A stretch of 9,073 nt of DNA from positions 1-9,073 of the forward strand of contig VXOR01000065.1 of NCBI GenBank assembly GCA_009840005.1. The letters are read 5' to 3'. Of the stretch, positions 1-7,181 are shown in pieces. The notes under the pieces are model-generated. The model worked only from the letters and a program-made list of their open reading frames with translations, did no database searches and was not told where the DNA came from. The stretch is from Gemmatimonadota bacterium (lineage in GTDB: Bacteria > Latescibacterota > UBA2968 > UBA8231). The translations under genes and the position numbers were made by a program. Position 1 is the stretch's first letter. The number at the start of each line of letters is the position of its first letter.

Positions 1-1
1 G

Positions 2-487
2 GAGAGCCTGCACCATTTCAAGACCCTAACACCGCTTTCATGCAACAACGCCGTAGAAGGGCTAATTGGTGAACCATTGGATCAAATGGCTACCAAAAAC
101 AGGGGGCAAGCGTTAGAGCGCCTGGTTGCTTGTCTCTTAGGATACAAAATTAGCGATGCCGAACTTTTAGAGGGGAATTTTCCCGATATTCCCAACCAAG
201 CCTTGGAGGTCAAGGTGCAGGATTCGCCGACCGTAGACCTAGGAAGATTCAGCCCTCAGTTCAAAGAGTGCGTACCGTCCTGTCCTAGATTAACGACGTT
301 GGATGTCCGCTACTTGATAGCCTTGACCGATGCAGAGACGGGCATTATTCAGGGGATAATTTTATGTCCTGGTGAGAAGTTAGGTGAGCATTTCTCATAC
401 GTAAGCGACACTAGTTTTAAGTGTCAAAGATCAATTCCTATGTCATTTTTTGATACGTACCAAGGAAAAGCACTTTACAATCCCTGA
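2..487 (+). CDS. Type II-like restriction endonuclease, C-terminal part (5' end outside window)
   Basis: The frame is open from the first bases of the window to TGA at 485-487, so this is a 161-residue C-terminal fragment, not a small gene starting at the internal TTG (77) or ATG (86). Numbering from nt 2, a PD-(D/E)xK nuclease site is visible: P61-D62 in NFPDIP, then E69-V70-K71 in ALEVKVQ. A helix (GQALERLVACLLGYK) with E39 precedes it, as in many PD-ExK enzymes. Known for the fold: D, E and K bind the metal and cut DNA. The partner is the convergent methyltransferase, whose stop codon overlaps this gene by 13 nt, which supports a restriction-modification pair. The exact endonuclease family and cut site cannot be named from this fragment. 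A Mrr-like or other PD-ExK nuclease is possible. Composition is AT-richer than the right half of the window. Confidence 0.72.
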   Translation, partial: ESLHHFKTLTPLSCNNAVEGLIGEPLDQMATKNRGQALERLVACLLGYKISDAELLEGNFPDIPNQALEVKVQDSPTVDLGRFSPQFKECVPSCPRLTTLDVRYLIALTDAETGIIQGIILCPGEKLGEHFSYVSDTSFKCQRSIPMSFFDTYQGKALYNP

Positions 488-2238
488 GACGAAAGTAGTG
501 GCTCTACACCAAAGGCTTCCGCTACGGCGATCTCTAAATCAGTCTCATATTTTTTAGTCACGTTGCTGTTTACGTCAGTCGACACTAATTTTTCAACCAA
601 ATCTACTATCTTCTTAGAATGTGCAGAATGCCTATCTGGCATTGGGTATTTTTCTACGTATTGAGTTAAATAGCGCCGTCGGCCAGCGTACAACTTATTA
701 TTAAATACCAACTCGTGATAACGAGTCATTAGATTTGAATTCGCTATCCCTTGGATTAGAAAGAGCATATCCGTGTTTTCTTCTTCTGAGATGATCCAGT
801 AACAGTTACCATCAACCATCAATCCTTCATTGTCGTAAAAGAACATCGGGCTAGGGCTAATATCGGGAAAGATGAGCTTGGGACGCCTCAAAGCTAAAGG
901 ATCTTGAGGAACCCAAATCTCATACCATTTTCTATTGGCCTTAATTACGTATTTCCGTTTTTCTAATCTCTCTCGATACTGCTTAAGGTAGGCCGCCGCA
1001 CCTGGGTACTGTTCTATGTCAATCGCTACTCGTTTCGCGTCTCTGATTTCATGAGTATACAGTATTTTTTTTAGCAATTCATTTCTTGTGCTAGATCTCC
1101 AGCGGCTAGCATCGTCGTGCGAGAATATGAAATGTAGTAAACAGTCTTCCGGTCTCTTACCTTCAGGCATATCGTCCCAGTCCGAGCGAATAAAAACCTG
1201 ATCGGCCGTCGTCTTGATACCAACCCTTACCTTCACAACATCTCCAATTCGATACTTTGCCGCCGATTCTATTTTATCAATCCACCCTTTCTCGGCCTCA
1301 GTTACCATCTGCCAAGGTTCGGAGGATAAATTAAAAAAAGAAAGAGTACCCGTCGAAAGTTTGAACCGGGTTTTAGACACCAAGTACTCACCGTCAGAAT
1401 TTTTTCTGAGAATGTCGTACACTGAATTAACATGGACTAGCTCTTCTCGATCATCGTGATTACTTGTCCTATTTTCGTAAATTCTGACGAATCTATTTGA
1501 CAGCCTCTGGTTCGTAGAGGAACGCGATGTAGAGGGTAATTTTCTAGCAATTAAGATAGCTGGCAGCACGGCAGCCTCGAAAAGCTTGGTGTCGCCGAGG
1601 TCAATCAATTCGATTATCTCGTAATTCTCTGCAATGAACGCTCTGATGGAGGCTCCACTTTTTGTTGAGATAAACCGATTGGACGTGATGACACCTATAA
1701 TGCCTCTGTCTTTTAAGCACTGGGTCATCGCCACCAGAAAAGCTTGGTATAAATCAATTCTACCTTTCAGGTGAAAGGCTTTTGCTAATTCCTGTGATTT
1801 CTGGGCACCGAGGACCTGCGTTCGGACGTAAGGAGGGTTGGCGATTATAATATCTACAGGAGGAATAGTCTTGTTAGTTGGAGGTCCGTTGTTAAACAAC
1901 CCTATCTGCGCTTCTGAATCGGTGTAAAGTTCAAGAAAATCCATCTTCTTGAAAAAATTCGATTTTGAGCCAAACGCTTCTAACCGATCTTGGGCTTTCC
2001 CGAGAGATAAATCGTCAAGCTCTATCCCCGTAATGACAGTATTTCTTAGTGTATTATCTGGCAGTGAGTTAGCTAAGGCGACTAGCAGTTCTCCATCGCC
2101 ACAGGCCGGGTCCAAAACCCTTAATTCAGGGAGTTGACGAAAGTCCGCTTCGGAAACTAGTCTCTTTGCGAGAAAATGAGCAAGTTCAGGAGGTGTGTAA
2201 TGCGAACCAGTAGCTTTTTGTTTAGTAACAAGCGGCAT
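475..2238 (-). CDS. Type II N6-adenine DNA methyltransferase (M.TaqI-like, gamma class)
   Basis: This enzyme transfers a methyl group from S-adenosylmethionine to adenine N6 in a DNA site, protecting it from the paired nuclease. Numbered from the chosen ATG, the gamma-class order is seen: motif X GSHYTPPE (about 11-18), SAM-binding motif I LDPACGDGEL (about 42-51), and catalytic motif IV NPPYVR (134-139). The C-terminal half looks like a TaqI-type target-recognition domain, with GIKTTADQVFI, RRPKLIFPDIS and a closing NSNLMTRYHELVFNNK...YPMPD block. Length is 587 aa, normal for this type. An in-frame TTG at 2281-2283 would add 15 residues. I prefer ATG at 2236-2238 because it starts just before motif X, has a weak AGGG about 10 nt upstream, and lies below a plausible promoter whose transcript would start near the TTG. 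It converges on the endonuclease and overlaps it by 13 nt. The recognition sequence cannot be inferred. Confidence 0.93.
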   Translation of the reverse strand: MPLVTKQKATGSHYTPPELAHFLAKRLVSEADFRQLPELRVLDPACGDGELLVALANSLPDNTLRNTVITGIELDDLSLGKAQDRLEAFGSKSNFFKKMDFLELYTDSEAQIGLFNNGPPTNKTIPPVDIIIANPPYVRTQVLGAQKSQELAKAFHLKGRIDLYQAFLVAMTQCLKDRGIIGVITSNRFISTKSGASIRAFIAENYEIIELIDLGDTKLFEAAVLPAILIARKLPSTSRSSTNQRLSNRFVRIYENRTSNHDDREELVHVNSVYDILRKNSDGEYLVSKTRFKLSTGTLSFFNLSSEPWQMVTEAEKGWIDKIESAAKYRIGDVVKVRVGIKTTADQVFIRSDWDDMPEGKRPEDCLLHFIFSHDDASRWRSSTRNELLKKILYTHEIRDAKRVAIDIEQYPGAAAYLKQYRERLEKRKYVIKANRKWYEIWVPQDPLALRRPKLIFPDISPSPMFFYDNEGLMVDGNCYWIISEEENTDMLFLIQGIANSNLMTRYHELVFNNKLYAGRRRYLTQYVEKYPMPDRHSAHSKKIVDLVEKLVSTDVNSNVTKKYETDLEIAVAEAFGVEPLLSSQGL

Positions 2239-2287
2239 CTGGGTGTAGCCCTTTGTCTTCAATATTAAGGCTGTGAGGATCAAATTA

Positions 2288-2316
2288 AGAATCGAATATC
2301 AATGAATCCATGTCAA
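2288..2316 (-). promoter_or_regulatory. Candidate sigma70-type promoter for the methyltransferase
   Basis: Read on the - strand, a perfect TTGACA (2311-2316) is followed after 17 nt by GATTCT (2288-2293), a weak -10 matching 3 of 6 consensus positions. Transcription would begin near 2280, about 40 nt before the preferred ATG at 2238. The spacing and perfect -35 are suggestive. The poor -10 and unknown host sigma preference keep confidence low. I see no control-protein gene or clear operator beside it. Confidence 0.35.
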
Positions 2317-2499
2317 CCTGAAAGCCTGTTTAAACCAACTTTCTACCCACGCGCAGATACTTCGGGGGCTCTTGCTCCCAATGAGCCTGCTCGCTAATTT
2401 GCTGGCCAATAAGGCCGAATGCTCTGCTACGCCTCCCGCTATTAGCTTGCGCCTCCTCTCCCACACCCGTACCTTGGCCGCCAACCTTCCCCACCTAAT
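2317..2499. other. Gene-poor junction between restriction-modification pair and metabolic cluster
   Basis: This stretch separates the methyltransferase promoter from the ribosome-binding site (AGGAG, 2500-2504) of the enolase-like gene. GC content climbs across it from the AT-richer left block to the GC-rich right block. Short open frames exist on both strands (for example 2299-2484 on the - strand, TTG start), but none has a recognisable domain or good start signals. No tRNA, integrase, long repeat or attachment site is evident. It should contain the promoter of the enolase-like gene, but I could not identify convincing boxes. Confidence 0.4.
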
Positions 2500-2513
2500 A
2501 GGAGCCGCCCAAG

Positions 2514-3749
2514 ATGAAAATCACCGACATCGAAGTCATCCCCATCTTTCCCAGGTTGGCCAGCCGCTACGCCGAGCGCCGCGTCGATCTCTACGGCATC
2601 GACTGCCGCGTCGTGTACAAAGTCCACACCGACGCCGGTATCACCGGCTACGGCGACATGCGAGTGCGCCCCTACGCCAAACCGTCCCGCGATGCCGTCG
2701 CCCAATTTGTCGGCCTCAGCCCTTTCGACTTCATCAACGACCATCGCTCCGCCGTCCCCTCGGGCCTGCTCTGCGCCCTGTACGACGCAATGGGCAAACA
2801 CCTCGACCTGCCCGTCCACAAACTCCTCGGCCAGAAAAAGCGCAACGCCATCGCCGTGGCCGCCTGGACCCGACCCGCTTCCCCAGAAATCTTCCGCGAT
2901 GAGATCAAACGCGCCGCGGCCGAGGGCTACCGCGTCTTCAAAATCCACACCTGCACCTACCACGACGTCTTCGAGCAGACCCGGCTGGCCACAGAGGTCG
3001 CACCGGAGAGCTTCCGCATCCACTACGACTTCAACCACAACCGCAGCCTCGGCAGCGCCCTGCCGATCATCGCCGAACTCGAAAGAAACTTCCCCATCGT
3101 CGGCTACATCGAAGACCCGTTCGACAAAAGTGACATCGACGGCTGGAAGCGCCTGCGCCAGCAGACCAGTCTGCCGCTAATCATGCACGGCACACCTTTG
3201 GGCGGGGTCCAAGAACTGATCTACGGCCTCGCCGATATGTACATGATCGGCGGCACGCTCGAAGACACCATGGCCGCCGGCTGGGCCTGTGGCCGGGCCA
3301 ATGTGCAAGTTCTGCTGCAATTTGAAGGGGGTACTCTAGGCAAGGCTATGGCCATGCACATGGCCTCGGTGCTGCCGACCCACACGGCCCACTCGATCAA
3401 CCTCGACGACCAGTACGCCGAAGACTACACCACCGAAACCATTCCCGTCGTCGATGGAGCCTCCCCCGTACCCAACGGTCCGGGCCTGGGCTTTGCAGTC
3501 GATGAGGACGCACTGGCGCGACTGGCATCCCAATCACTCGTCGAGCGTCCAACCCACGTCGGCGTCCTGCAGATGCCCGGCGGGAACACGTACTACGGCC
3601 CGTCCTATATCTCCCCCACCAACATTACCGGCCATCAGGAGGGCGTTGACCGCGGCTTCCGCTCCTCGATTTGGGAAGACGACGGCTCGGCCGAGTTTGC
3701 CAAAGTTCACGACCGCGTCAAAAAGGAAGGCGTCTTCCGAGCCGACTGA
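2514..3749 (+). CDS. Divergent enolase-superfamily (mandelate racemase/muconate lactonizing-like) enzyme
   Basis: The 411-aa protein has the enolase-superfamily layout: an N-terminal capping domain (about 1-115) followed by a modified TIM barrel (about 116-345) and an unusual C-terminal extension of about 60 residues. Family members abstract a proton alpha to a carboxylate using Mg2+, typically racemising or dehydrating sugar acids. Visible active-site positions are K143 (VFKIHT), D172 (HYDFN), E200 (YIEDP) and D241 (ADMYMIGG). Departures from the mandelate racemase pattern, by eye: the second Lys of KxK is H145, the third acidic metal ligand position reads MHGT (H225), and the barrel-end His is replaced in LLQFEGG (about 269-271). 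The substrate is therefore unclear, and non-canonical chemistry is possible. ATG at 2514 has AGGAG nine bases upstream. It is the only + strand gene of the right block and ends 11 nt from the convergent dioxygenase gene. Confidence 0.85.
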   Translation: MKITDIEVIPIFPRLASRYAERRVDLYGIDCRVVYKVHTDAGITGYGDMRVRPYAKPSRDAVAQFVGLSPFDFINDHRSAVPSGLLCALYDAMGKHLDLPVHKLLGQKKRNAIAVAAWTRPASPEIFRDEIKRAAAEGYRVFKIHTCTYHDVFEQTRLATEVAPESFRIHYDFNHNRSLGSALPIIAELERNFPIVGYIEDPFDKSDIDGWKRLRQQTSLPLIMHGTPLGGVQELIYGLADMYMIGGTLEDTMAAGWACGRANVQVLLQFEGGTLGKAMAMHMASVLPTHTAHSINLDDQYAEDYTTETIPVVDGASPVPNGPGLGFAVDEDALARLASQSLVERPTHVGVLQMPGGNTYYGPSYISPTNITGHQEGVDRGFRSSIWEDDGSAEFAKVHDRVKKEGVFRAD

Positions 3750-3760
3750 CGCGCTTATCG

Positions 3761-4573
3761 CTAAAAGTCCTGCACCCGACGCCAGCGGTCGTAGTAGCTC
3801 TGCATCCGCGCGGGCAGCGCAGCCCGCACATTGTCGGCCAACTGCCAGCGGAAGCGCTCGTCGAGATCTTCGCGCAGATCTTCCTCGTGTTTGACTAACG
3901 CACCCGTCAGGGTCAGCCGCTCAGTCGCGCCAGCGGACAAGAGACCCCGGTGAATGGTATTGCCGTTCCAGAAAATGGTCTGCCCCTTTTGCAGCGCGAT
4001 TTGTTGTGCATTGGGCACGTCACCCTTGCGGTTGTTGATCAGCACTTCGCGCTCCTGCTCGGTGCGGTAGCGGCGCTGGCTGCCCGGCACCAGCCATAGG
4101 CAGGCGTCTTCTACCAAGGCCAAGTGCCACTTGACCAAATTCTTGCGGTAGCGGCTCAGAATTTCCAACTCTACCTCCCGGCTGCCGTCGCGTTCCTCTT
4201 GGCCAAAGTCGCGGTGCCAACCCGTGTCGTATTCAGTCGGGCCGTGTAGGACAATCATCCCCACCCAGCCCAAGCGCAACGGATCCCCCACCAAGGCGCA
4301 CACGTAGGTCTCCACCGGCTCGGACATGAGGTATTCGGCAAAGATCGGCTCGCCAAACTCGGGCGCAATCAAACCCAAGATGTTGCGCGGCTCCACGCCT
4401 AGGCCGCCGGTGCTGATCCGCTCGGCCGTAGCCACCACCGCACCAGAGCGCACCTTTTCCACCGCGCGCCGCGCGCCGGCCTCCAAGGCCGCTAGCATGT
4501 CCGGGGCGACTGCATCGTCAGCGATGAAATAACCCTGCTCGCGGTATTGCTCTATCTGCAATGGCGTCGCCAT
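3761..4573 (-). CDS. Phytanoyl-CoA dioxygenase (PhyH) family protein, first copy
   Basis: This is a predicted cytosolic Fe(II)/2-oxoglutarate-dependent oxygenase of 270 aa, the usual PhyH length. The family hydroxylates an unactivated carbon while converting 2-oxoglutarate and O2 to succinate and CO2. The metal triad is intact: H120 and D122 in GWHRDFG, and distal H208 in NTIHRG. R219 (ERLTLTG), eleven residues further on, fits the 2-oxoglutarate carboxylate anchor. Bacterial PhyH proteins act on many small molecules, so phytanoyl-CoA should not be assumed as substrate. ATG at 4571-4573 has AAGGAG eight bases upstream, and only 19 nt separate it from the acetamidase stop codon, so the two are probably co-transcribed. 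It is the last gene of the leftward series. No hairpin terminator fits in the 11-nt gap to the convergent enolase-like gene. Confidence 0.9.
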   Translation of the reverse strand: MATPLQIEQYREQGYFIADDAVAPDMLAALEAGARRAVEKVRSGAVVATAERISTGGLGVEPRNILGLIAPEFGEPIFAEYLMSEPVETYVCALVGDPLRLGWVGMIVLHGPTEYDTGWHRDFGQEERDGSREVELEILSRYRKNLVKWHLALVEDACLWLVPGSQRRYRTEQEREVLINNRKGDVPNAQQIALQKGQTIFWNGNTIHRGLLSAGATERLTLTGALVKHEEDLREDLDERFRWQLADNVRAALPARMQSYYDRWRRVQDF

Positions 4574-4592
4574 GCGGCCTTCTCCTTTTGGC

Positions 4593-5504
4593 CTAGGCCC
4601 GGTACGGCTCGCCCGTGCGCCGCAGTTTCTTGGTCACTGCGATCTGACAGGTCGCGTACCCGCCCATGTAGCCAGTGGCAAAGCCCGGGCGCGCGTCCCC
4701 AATAGTACCGACGATCATGTTGGCGTATTCGTACGTGGTGTCGTAGCGGTCGCAAATGAGGGCCACCATTTCGAGCCACGCCGCTTTGAGCGCGTCGCCC
4801 CACTCTTCCGCACGCGCGCTGGTGAGATATTCCTCGGCGTCTTCCACAACCCTAGTGGTCTCAACCACGGGACTGCTGTTGGGGAATCCGGGCGAGCGAT
4901 CCACCTTGAGCGTGATGGCCGAGTCGATCTCGACCCCCGCCCCAGTCAACTCGCCGTCGCCCATGCGCGCGTGGACATCGCCCAGCGAGAGCAATCCCCC
5001 GGGCTTTTGTGCGCGGATGTGAACGGTGCTGCCGGGCTGGATGGCGTTGAAATCCATGTTGCCGCCGTGATCGATGGCATTGGGTGCCCACGATTCGAGC
5101 TGGACGACGCCGATCATGGGCCGCACTGGCACGACAAAATCCGGCGGAAAGTGAATCAGCCCGTCGCGCACCGGCGCCACGCAGCGCCAATTGCCCCAAT
5201 TGGGACCGCCGTTGCGATAGAAGCCATAGGGGCCGACCTCGATATCGATGATCTCGATGGCCACCCAATCGTCCGGCTCAATGTCCTCGATGAGAAAGGG
5301 CCCGCCAGGGCGGGCGTAGCGGCGATGGCTCTCCCCGGAAGTAATCATGCCAGCGCGGGTCTCTCCGGCCGCTTCAAAGTCATTGTCCGCTCCGCCAGTG
5401 GTCTCGATGATGACGGTTTCTCCGAGCGCCAAAGTGCCGCGCACTTGGCCGATTTCGGGATCGTCCGGCCCGCTGTAATGGGGGGTGCGAGTAAAGTGAC
5501 GCAT
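4593..5504 (-). CDS. Acetamidase/formamidase family (FmdA/AmdA) hydrolase
   Basis: The family hydrolyses short amides such as formamide or acetamide to the acid and ammonia. It is a metal-dependent beta-rich fold unrelated to amidase-signature enzymes. Diagnostic segments in this 303-aa protein are DHGGNMDFNAIQPGS (145-159) and LSLGDVHARMGDGELTGAG (172-190), whose His, Asp and Glu residues are the expected metal and active-site residues. The stretch after them (EIDSAITLKVD) also fits the family. ATG at 5502-5504 has AAGGAG seven bases upstream. It sits between two PhyH dioxygenase genes with gaps of 32 and 19 nt, an arrangement that suggests one transcript and one pathway, for example oxidation followed by release of nitrogen from an amide. 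That pathway is inference. A longer open frame lies antisense to this gene, but the conserved motifs settle the strand. Confidence 0.93.
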   Translation of the reverse strand: MRHFTRTPHYSGPDDPEIGQVRGTLALGETVIIETTGGADNDFEAAGETRAGMITSGESHRRYARPGGPFLIEDIEPDDWVAIEIIDIEVGPYGFYRNGGPNWGNWRCVAPVRDGLIHFPPDFVVPVRPMIGVVQLESWAPNAIDHGGNMDFNAIQPGSTVHIRAQKPGGLLSLGDVHARMGDGELTGAGVEIDSAITLKVDRSPGFPNSSPVVETTRVVEDAEEYLTSARAEEWGDALKAAWLEMVALICDRYDTTYEYANMIVGTIGDARPGFATGYMGGYATCQIAVTKKLRRTGEPYRA

Positions 5505-5536
5505 AAGCGTTCTCCTTTTCTTGTGATGTTAAAATC

Positions 5537-6331
5537 CTAACGCCCCTCGGCAAACGGAAAGGTCCCGTCGTACCCGAGCGCGTCAATGGCCGGTAGCGGT
5601 GAGCTGACAAAGGGAATCCCCGGAAACATCGGCGTCTGCTGGTAGTGCAGCACCACGTTGCCGCGGATGGGGGCGTCGGCATCTTCCTTTAGCTTGGCAC
5701 CTTGGTGCGGGATGTGGCTGAAAAACACCACTGCATCGCCGGTCATGGGATGCAGATGGATGTGCTCCTGCCGCTCGCACCACTGGTAAAAGGGATTGTC
5801 GGAATTGTACCCGCCTAGGTGGCGAATTTCCTCCGGCAGGGCGTTATGGCAGAAGTTATTGATGAAGGTCAAGCGCCCGGTCTCTGGCGAGTTATCCGTC
5901 AGGTAAAACGTGGTGTTTATGCACAGTGGCCGCAGCGCGTGCCGCGCCTCGTCGGGCGCGTCCCAATAATAGCCAAAATCCTTGTGCCACTCTTGGGTAT
6001 AAGCCCCCGGATTGATGTGCGCGCGAAAGCTCCGCAACTGACACTGCCGCCCGAGCATGGCCTGCAAATACGGCGCAACCGAAGAGTGGCCGACCATGGG
6101 CTGGGCTAGCTCAGGTTCCTGCTCCAACAAATGATCAAAAGCCACATTGCCCACTTCGTTACTGATGTCCCATTCCCGCCGCTCGTACTTCCGCACCAAG
6201 CACTCCCGCCAAGCCAGCACCACGTCCTCGGGCAGCGCGTCACGCACCAATAGAAAGCCGTGCCGATCGAGCGCGTCGAGCTGATCTTCCAACTCGGGAA
6301 TTTGGGCTGTATCCGCGACGATTTCACTCAT
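5537..6331 (-). CDS. Phytanoyl-CoA dioxygenase (PhyH) family protein, second copy
   Basis: This 264-aa protein is a second Fe(II)/2-oxoglutarate oxygenase, predicted cytosolic. It has H116 and D118 in EWHKDFG, distal H209 in HIPHQGAKL, and R223 (PIRGNVV) as the likely 2-oxoglutarate anchor. The N-terminal segment (DQLDALDRHGFLLVRDALP) is typical PhyH. It shares only general family features with the other PhyH of the cluster: the middle and C-terminal parts differ clearly by eye, so this is not a recent tandem duplicate. ATG at 6329-6331 has AGGAG six bases upstream. The gene opens the PhyH-acetamidase-PhyH trio and is preceded by a 136-nt gap with an interspersed repeat, so a promoter may lie there, although I found no convincing boxes. 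The substrate is unknown. Confidence 0.9.
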   Translation of the reverse strand: MSEIVADTAQIPELEDQLDALDRHGFLLVRDALPEDVVLAWRECLVRKYERREWDISNEVGNVAFDHLLEQEPELAQPMVGHSSVAPYLQAMLGRQCQLRSFRAHINPGAYTQEWHKDFGYYWDAPDEARHALRPLCINTTFYLTDNSPETGRLTFINNFCHNALPEEIRHLGGYNSDNPFYQWCERQEHIHLHPMTGDAVVFFSHIPHQGAKLKEDADAPIRGNVVLHYQQTPMFPGIPFVSSPLPAIDALGYDGTFPFAEGR

Positions 6332-6392
6332 GGAAAAGCTCCTAGTTTGTTAGTGACTGACGTTACGCATGACAGGATACGCTGCCTCCCGA

Positions 6393-6430
6393 TGTCATGC
6401 TGAGCGCAGCGCAGCGGAGTCGAAGCATCC
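6393..6430. repeat. Interspersed intergenic repeat of the GTCATGCTGAGCG type
   Basis: The segment starts TGTCATGCTGAGCGCAGCG and ends GTCGAAGCATCC. It has outer complementary arms (ATGCT at 6397-6401 and AGCAT at 6423-6427) and a GCAGC-rich core. Sequences of this form (GTCATxCTGAGCGxAGCGAAGxATC) are known to me as abundant dispersed intergenic elements in many bacterial genomes. Here one copy lies in the gap between the SDR and PhyH genes. Its function is not established. Because it is also inside the transcript, it could form an RNA hairpin. Confidence 0.6.
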
Positions 6431-6467
6431 CAGACCTAAGAAGCCTGTACGCAACATCAGTTAATGA

Positions 6468-7181
6468 TCACTTTTCTCTCCGCGCAAAATACCGCTCCCA
6501 GTGCTCCGTCGGCTCAAAGCCCAAGATGCGCCGGGCCTTATCGACATTGTACTTCCCGTGTCCCTCCCAGCTAAGCAAATTGAATTCCTGAAAGCAGTCC
6601 GGCACCTGTGGAATTTCCAGCGCTAGCCGACAGGCCTGCTGCAAATCCTCCCACACCACCGTAAAGGGCTGAAAATCCCCGGCGCTTTGCGTCGGCCGCG
6701 GCCCCAAGCCATTGAACAAAAAGCTGATCGTCTGAATGTCATGCGCCCGCGCATACGTCCGGCAAATCTCACTCGCCAAGCCCTTCGTCAAACAGTAATA
6801 ACCCGTGGTCAAAACCGGCGGCACGTCCGCAATGTCAAAGTCGTGGTCATACGTGCTGCGGACGAATTGCGGGCCGGTGTGAATCACCTTTTTGATCCCG
6901 TGCTCAGCCGCGGCCTGCATCACATTGAGCGCCCCACGCATATTGACGTGAAAGCTCTGCTCGGGATGATCGCGCACGACCGAAAAATTCATAATCGCAT
7001 CCATGCCCACAGCCGCGTCCCGCACCTGCTCCCGCGACGACACGTCGCAATGCAATATGGGCTTGCCGTCCGGGTGAGGGACAACGTCAGCCAGCGCCAC
7101 ATCGTATGTATCTTCAAGACCGGGCAGCAGATCGGGGGCGATCATCCCCGAGGCCCCTAGCAGCAACACCCTTTTCTTCAT
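6468..7181 (-). CDS. NAD(P)-dependent epimerase/dehydratase (extended SDR), first of pair
   Basis: This 237-aa Rossmann protein has the dinucleotide-binding loop LLGASGMIAPDLL (G9, G12, A15), an Asp after the second strand (D32), T102 in VIHTGP and the catalytic Tyr-Lys pair Y129-x3-K133 (GYYCLTK). The active site therefore looks complete. Such enzymes oxidise or epimerise sugars, sugar nucleotides or related alcohols. At 237 aa it is shorter than typical extended SDRs of around 300 aa, so the C-terminal substrate lobe is reduced. Its ATG (7179-7181) overlaps the stop of the upstream SDR gene as ATGA, with GAGGAG seven bases upstream, pointing to coupled translation. A nucleoside-diphosphate sugar or a free sugar or lactone substrate is equally possible. 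A 136-nt gap follows before the PhyH gene. Confidence 0.87.
   Translation of the reverse strand: MKKRVLLLGASGMIAPDLLPGLEDTYDVALADVVPHPDGKPILHCDVSSREQVRDAAVGMDAIMNFSVVRDHPEQSFHVNMRGALNVMQAAAEHGIKKVIHTGPQFVRSTYDHDFDIADVPPVLTTGYYCLTKGLASEICRTYARAHDIQTISFLFNGLGPRPTQSAGDFQPFTVVWEDLQQACRLALEIPQVPDCFQEFNLLSWEGHGKYNVDKARRILGFEPTEHWERYFARREK

Noticed and set aside
77..487. A complete small gene starting at TTG 77
   Set aside because: The same frame is open back to nt 2, and the nuclease motif needs an upstream N-terminal region, so a truncated longer gene is the better reading.
2239..2283. N-terminal extension of the methyltransferase from TTG 2283
   Set aside because: There is no Shine-Dalgarno site, it starts at the predicted transcription start, and motif X already follows shortly after the ATG at 2238.
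2299..2484. Short - strand open frame of 61 codons in the junction region
   Set aside because: It has a TTG start, no recognisable domain and no clear ribosome-binding site, and it covers the candidate methyltransferase promoter. Not supported as a gene.
4590..4599. Perfect palindrome GGCCTAGGCC at the acetamidase stop codon, as a possible terminator
   Set aside because: It has no loop and no following U-run on the transcribed strand, and it lies 16 nt from the next start codon. Likely chance.
4572..5540. Long + strand open frame antisense to the acetamidase gene (322 codons)
   Set aside because: It is longer than the true gene only because high GC removes stop codons. It shows no family motif, while the - strand has clear FmdA/AmdA motifs and a good ribosome-binding site.
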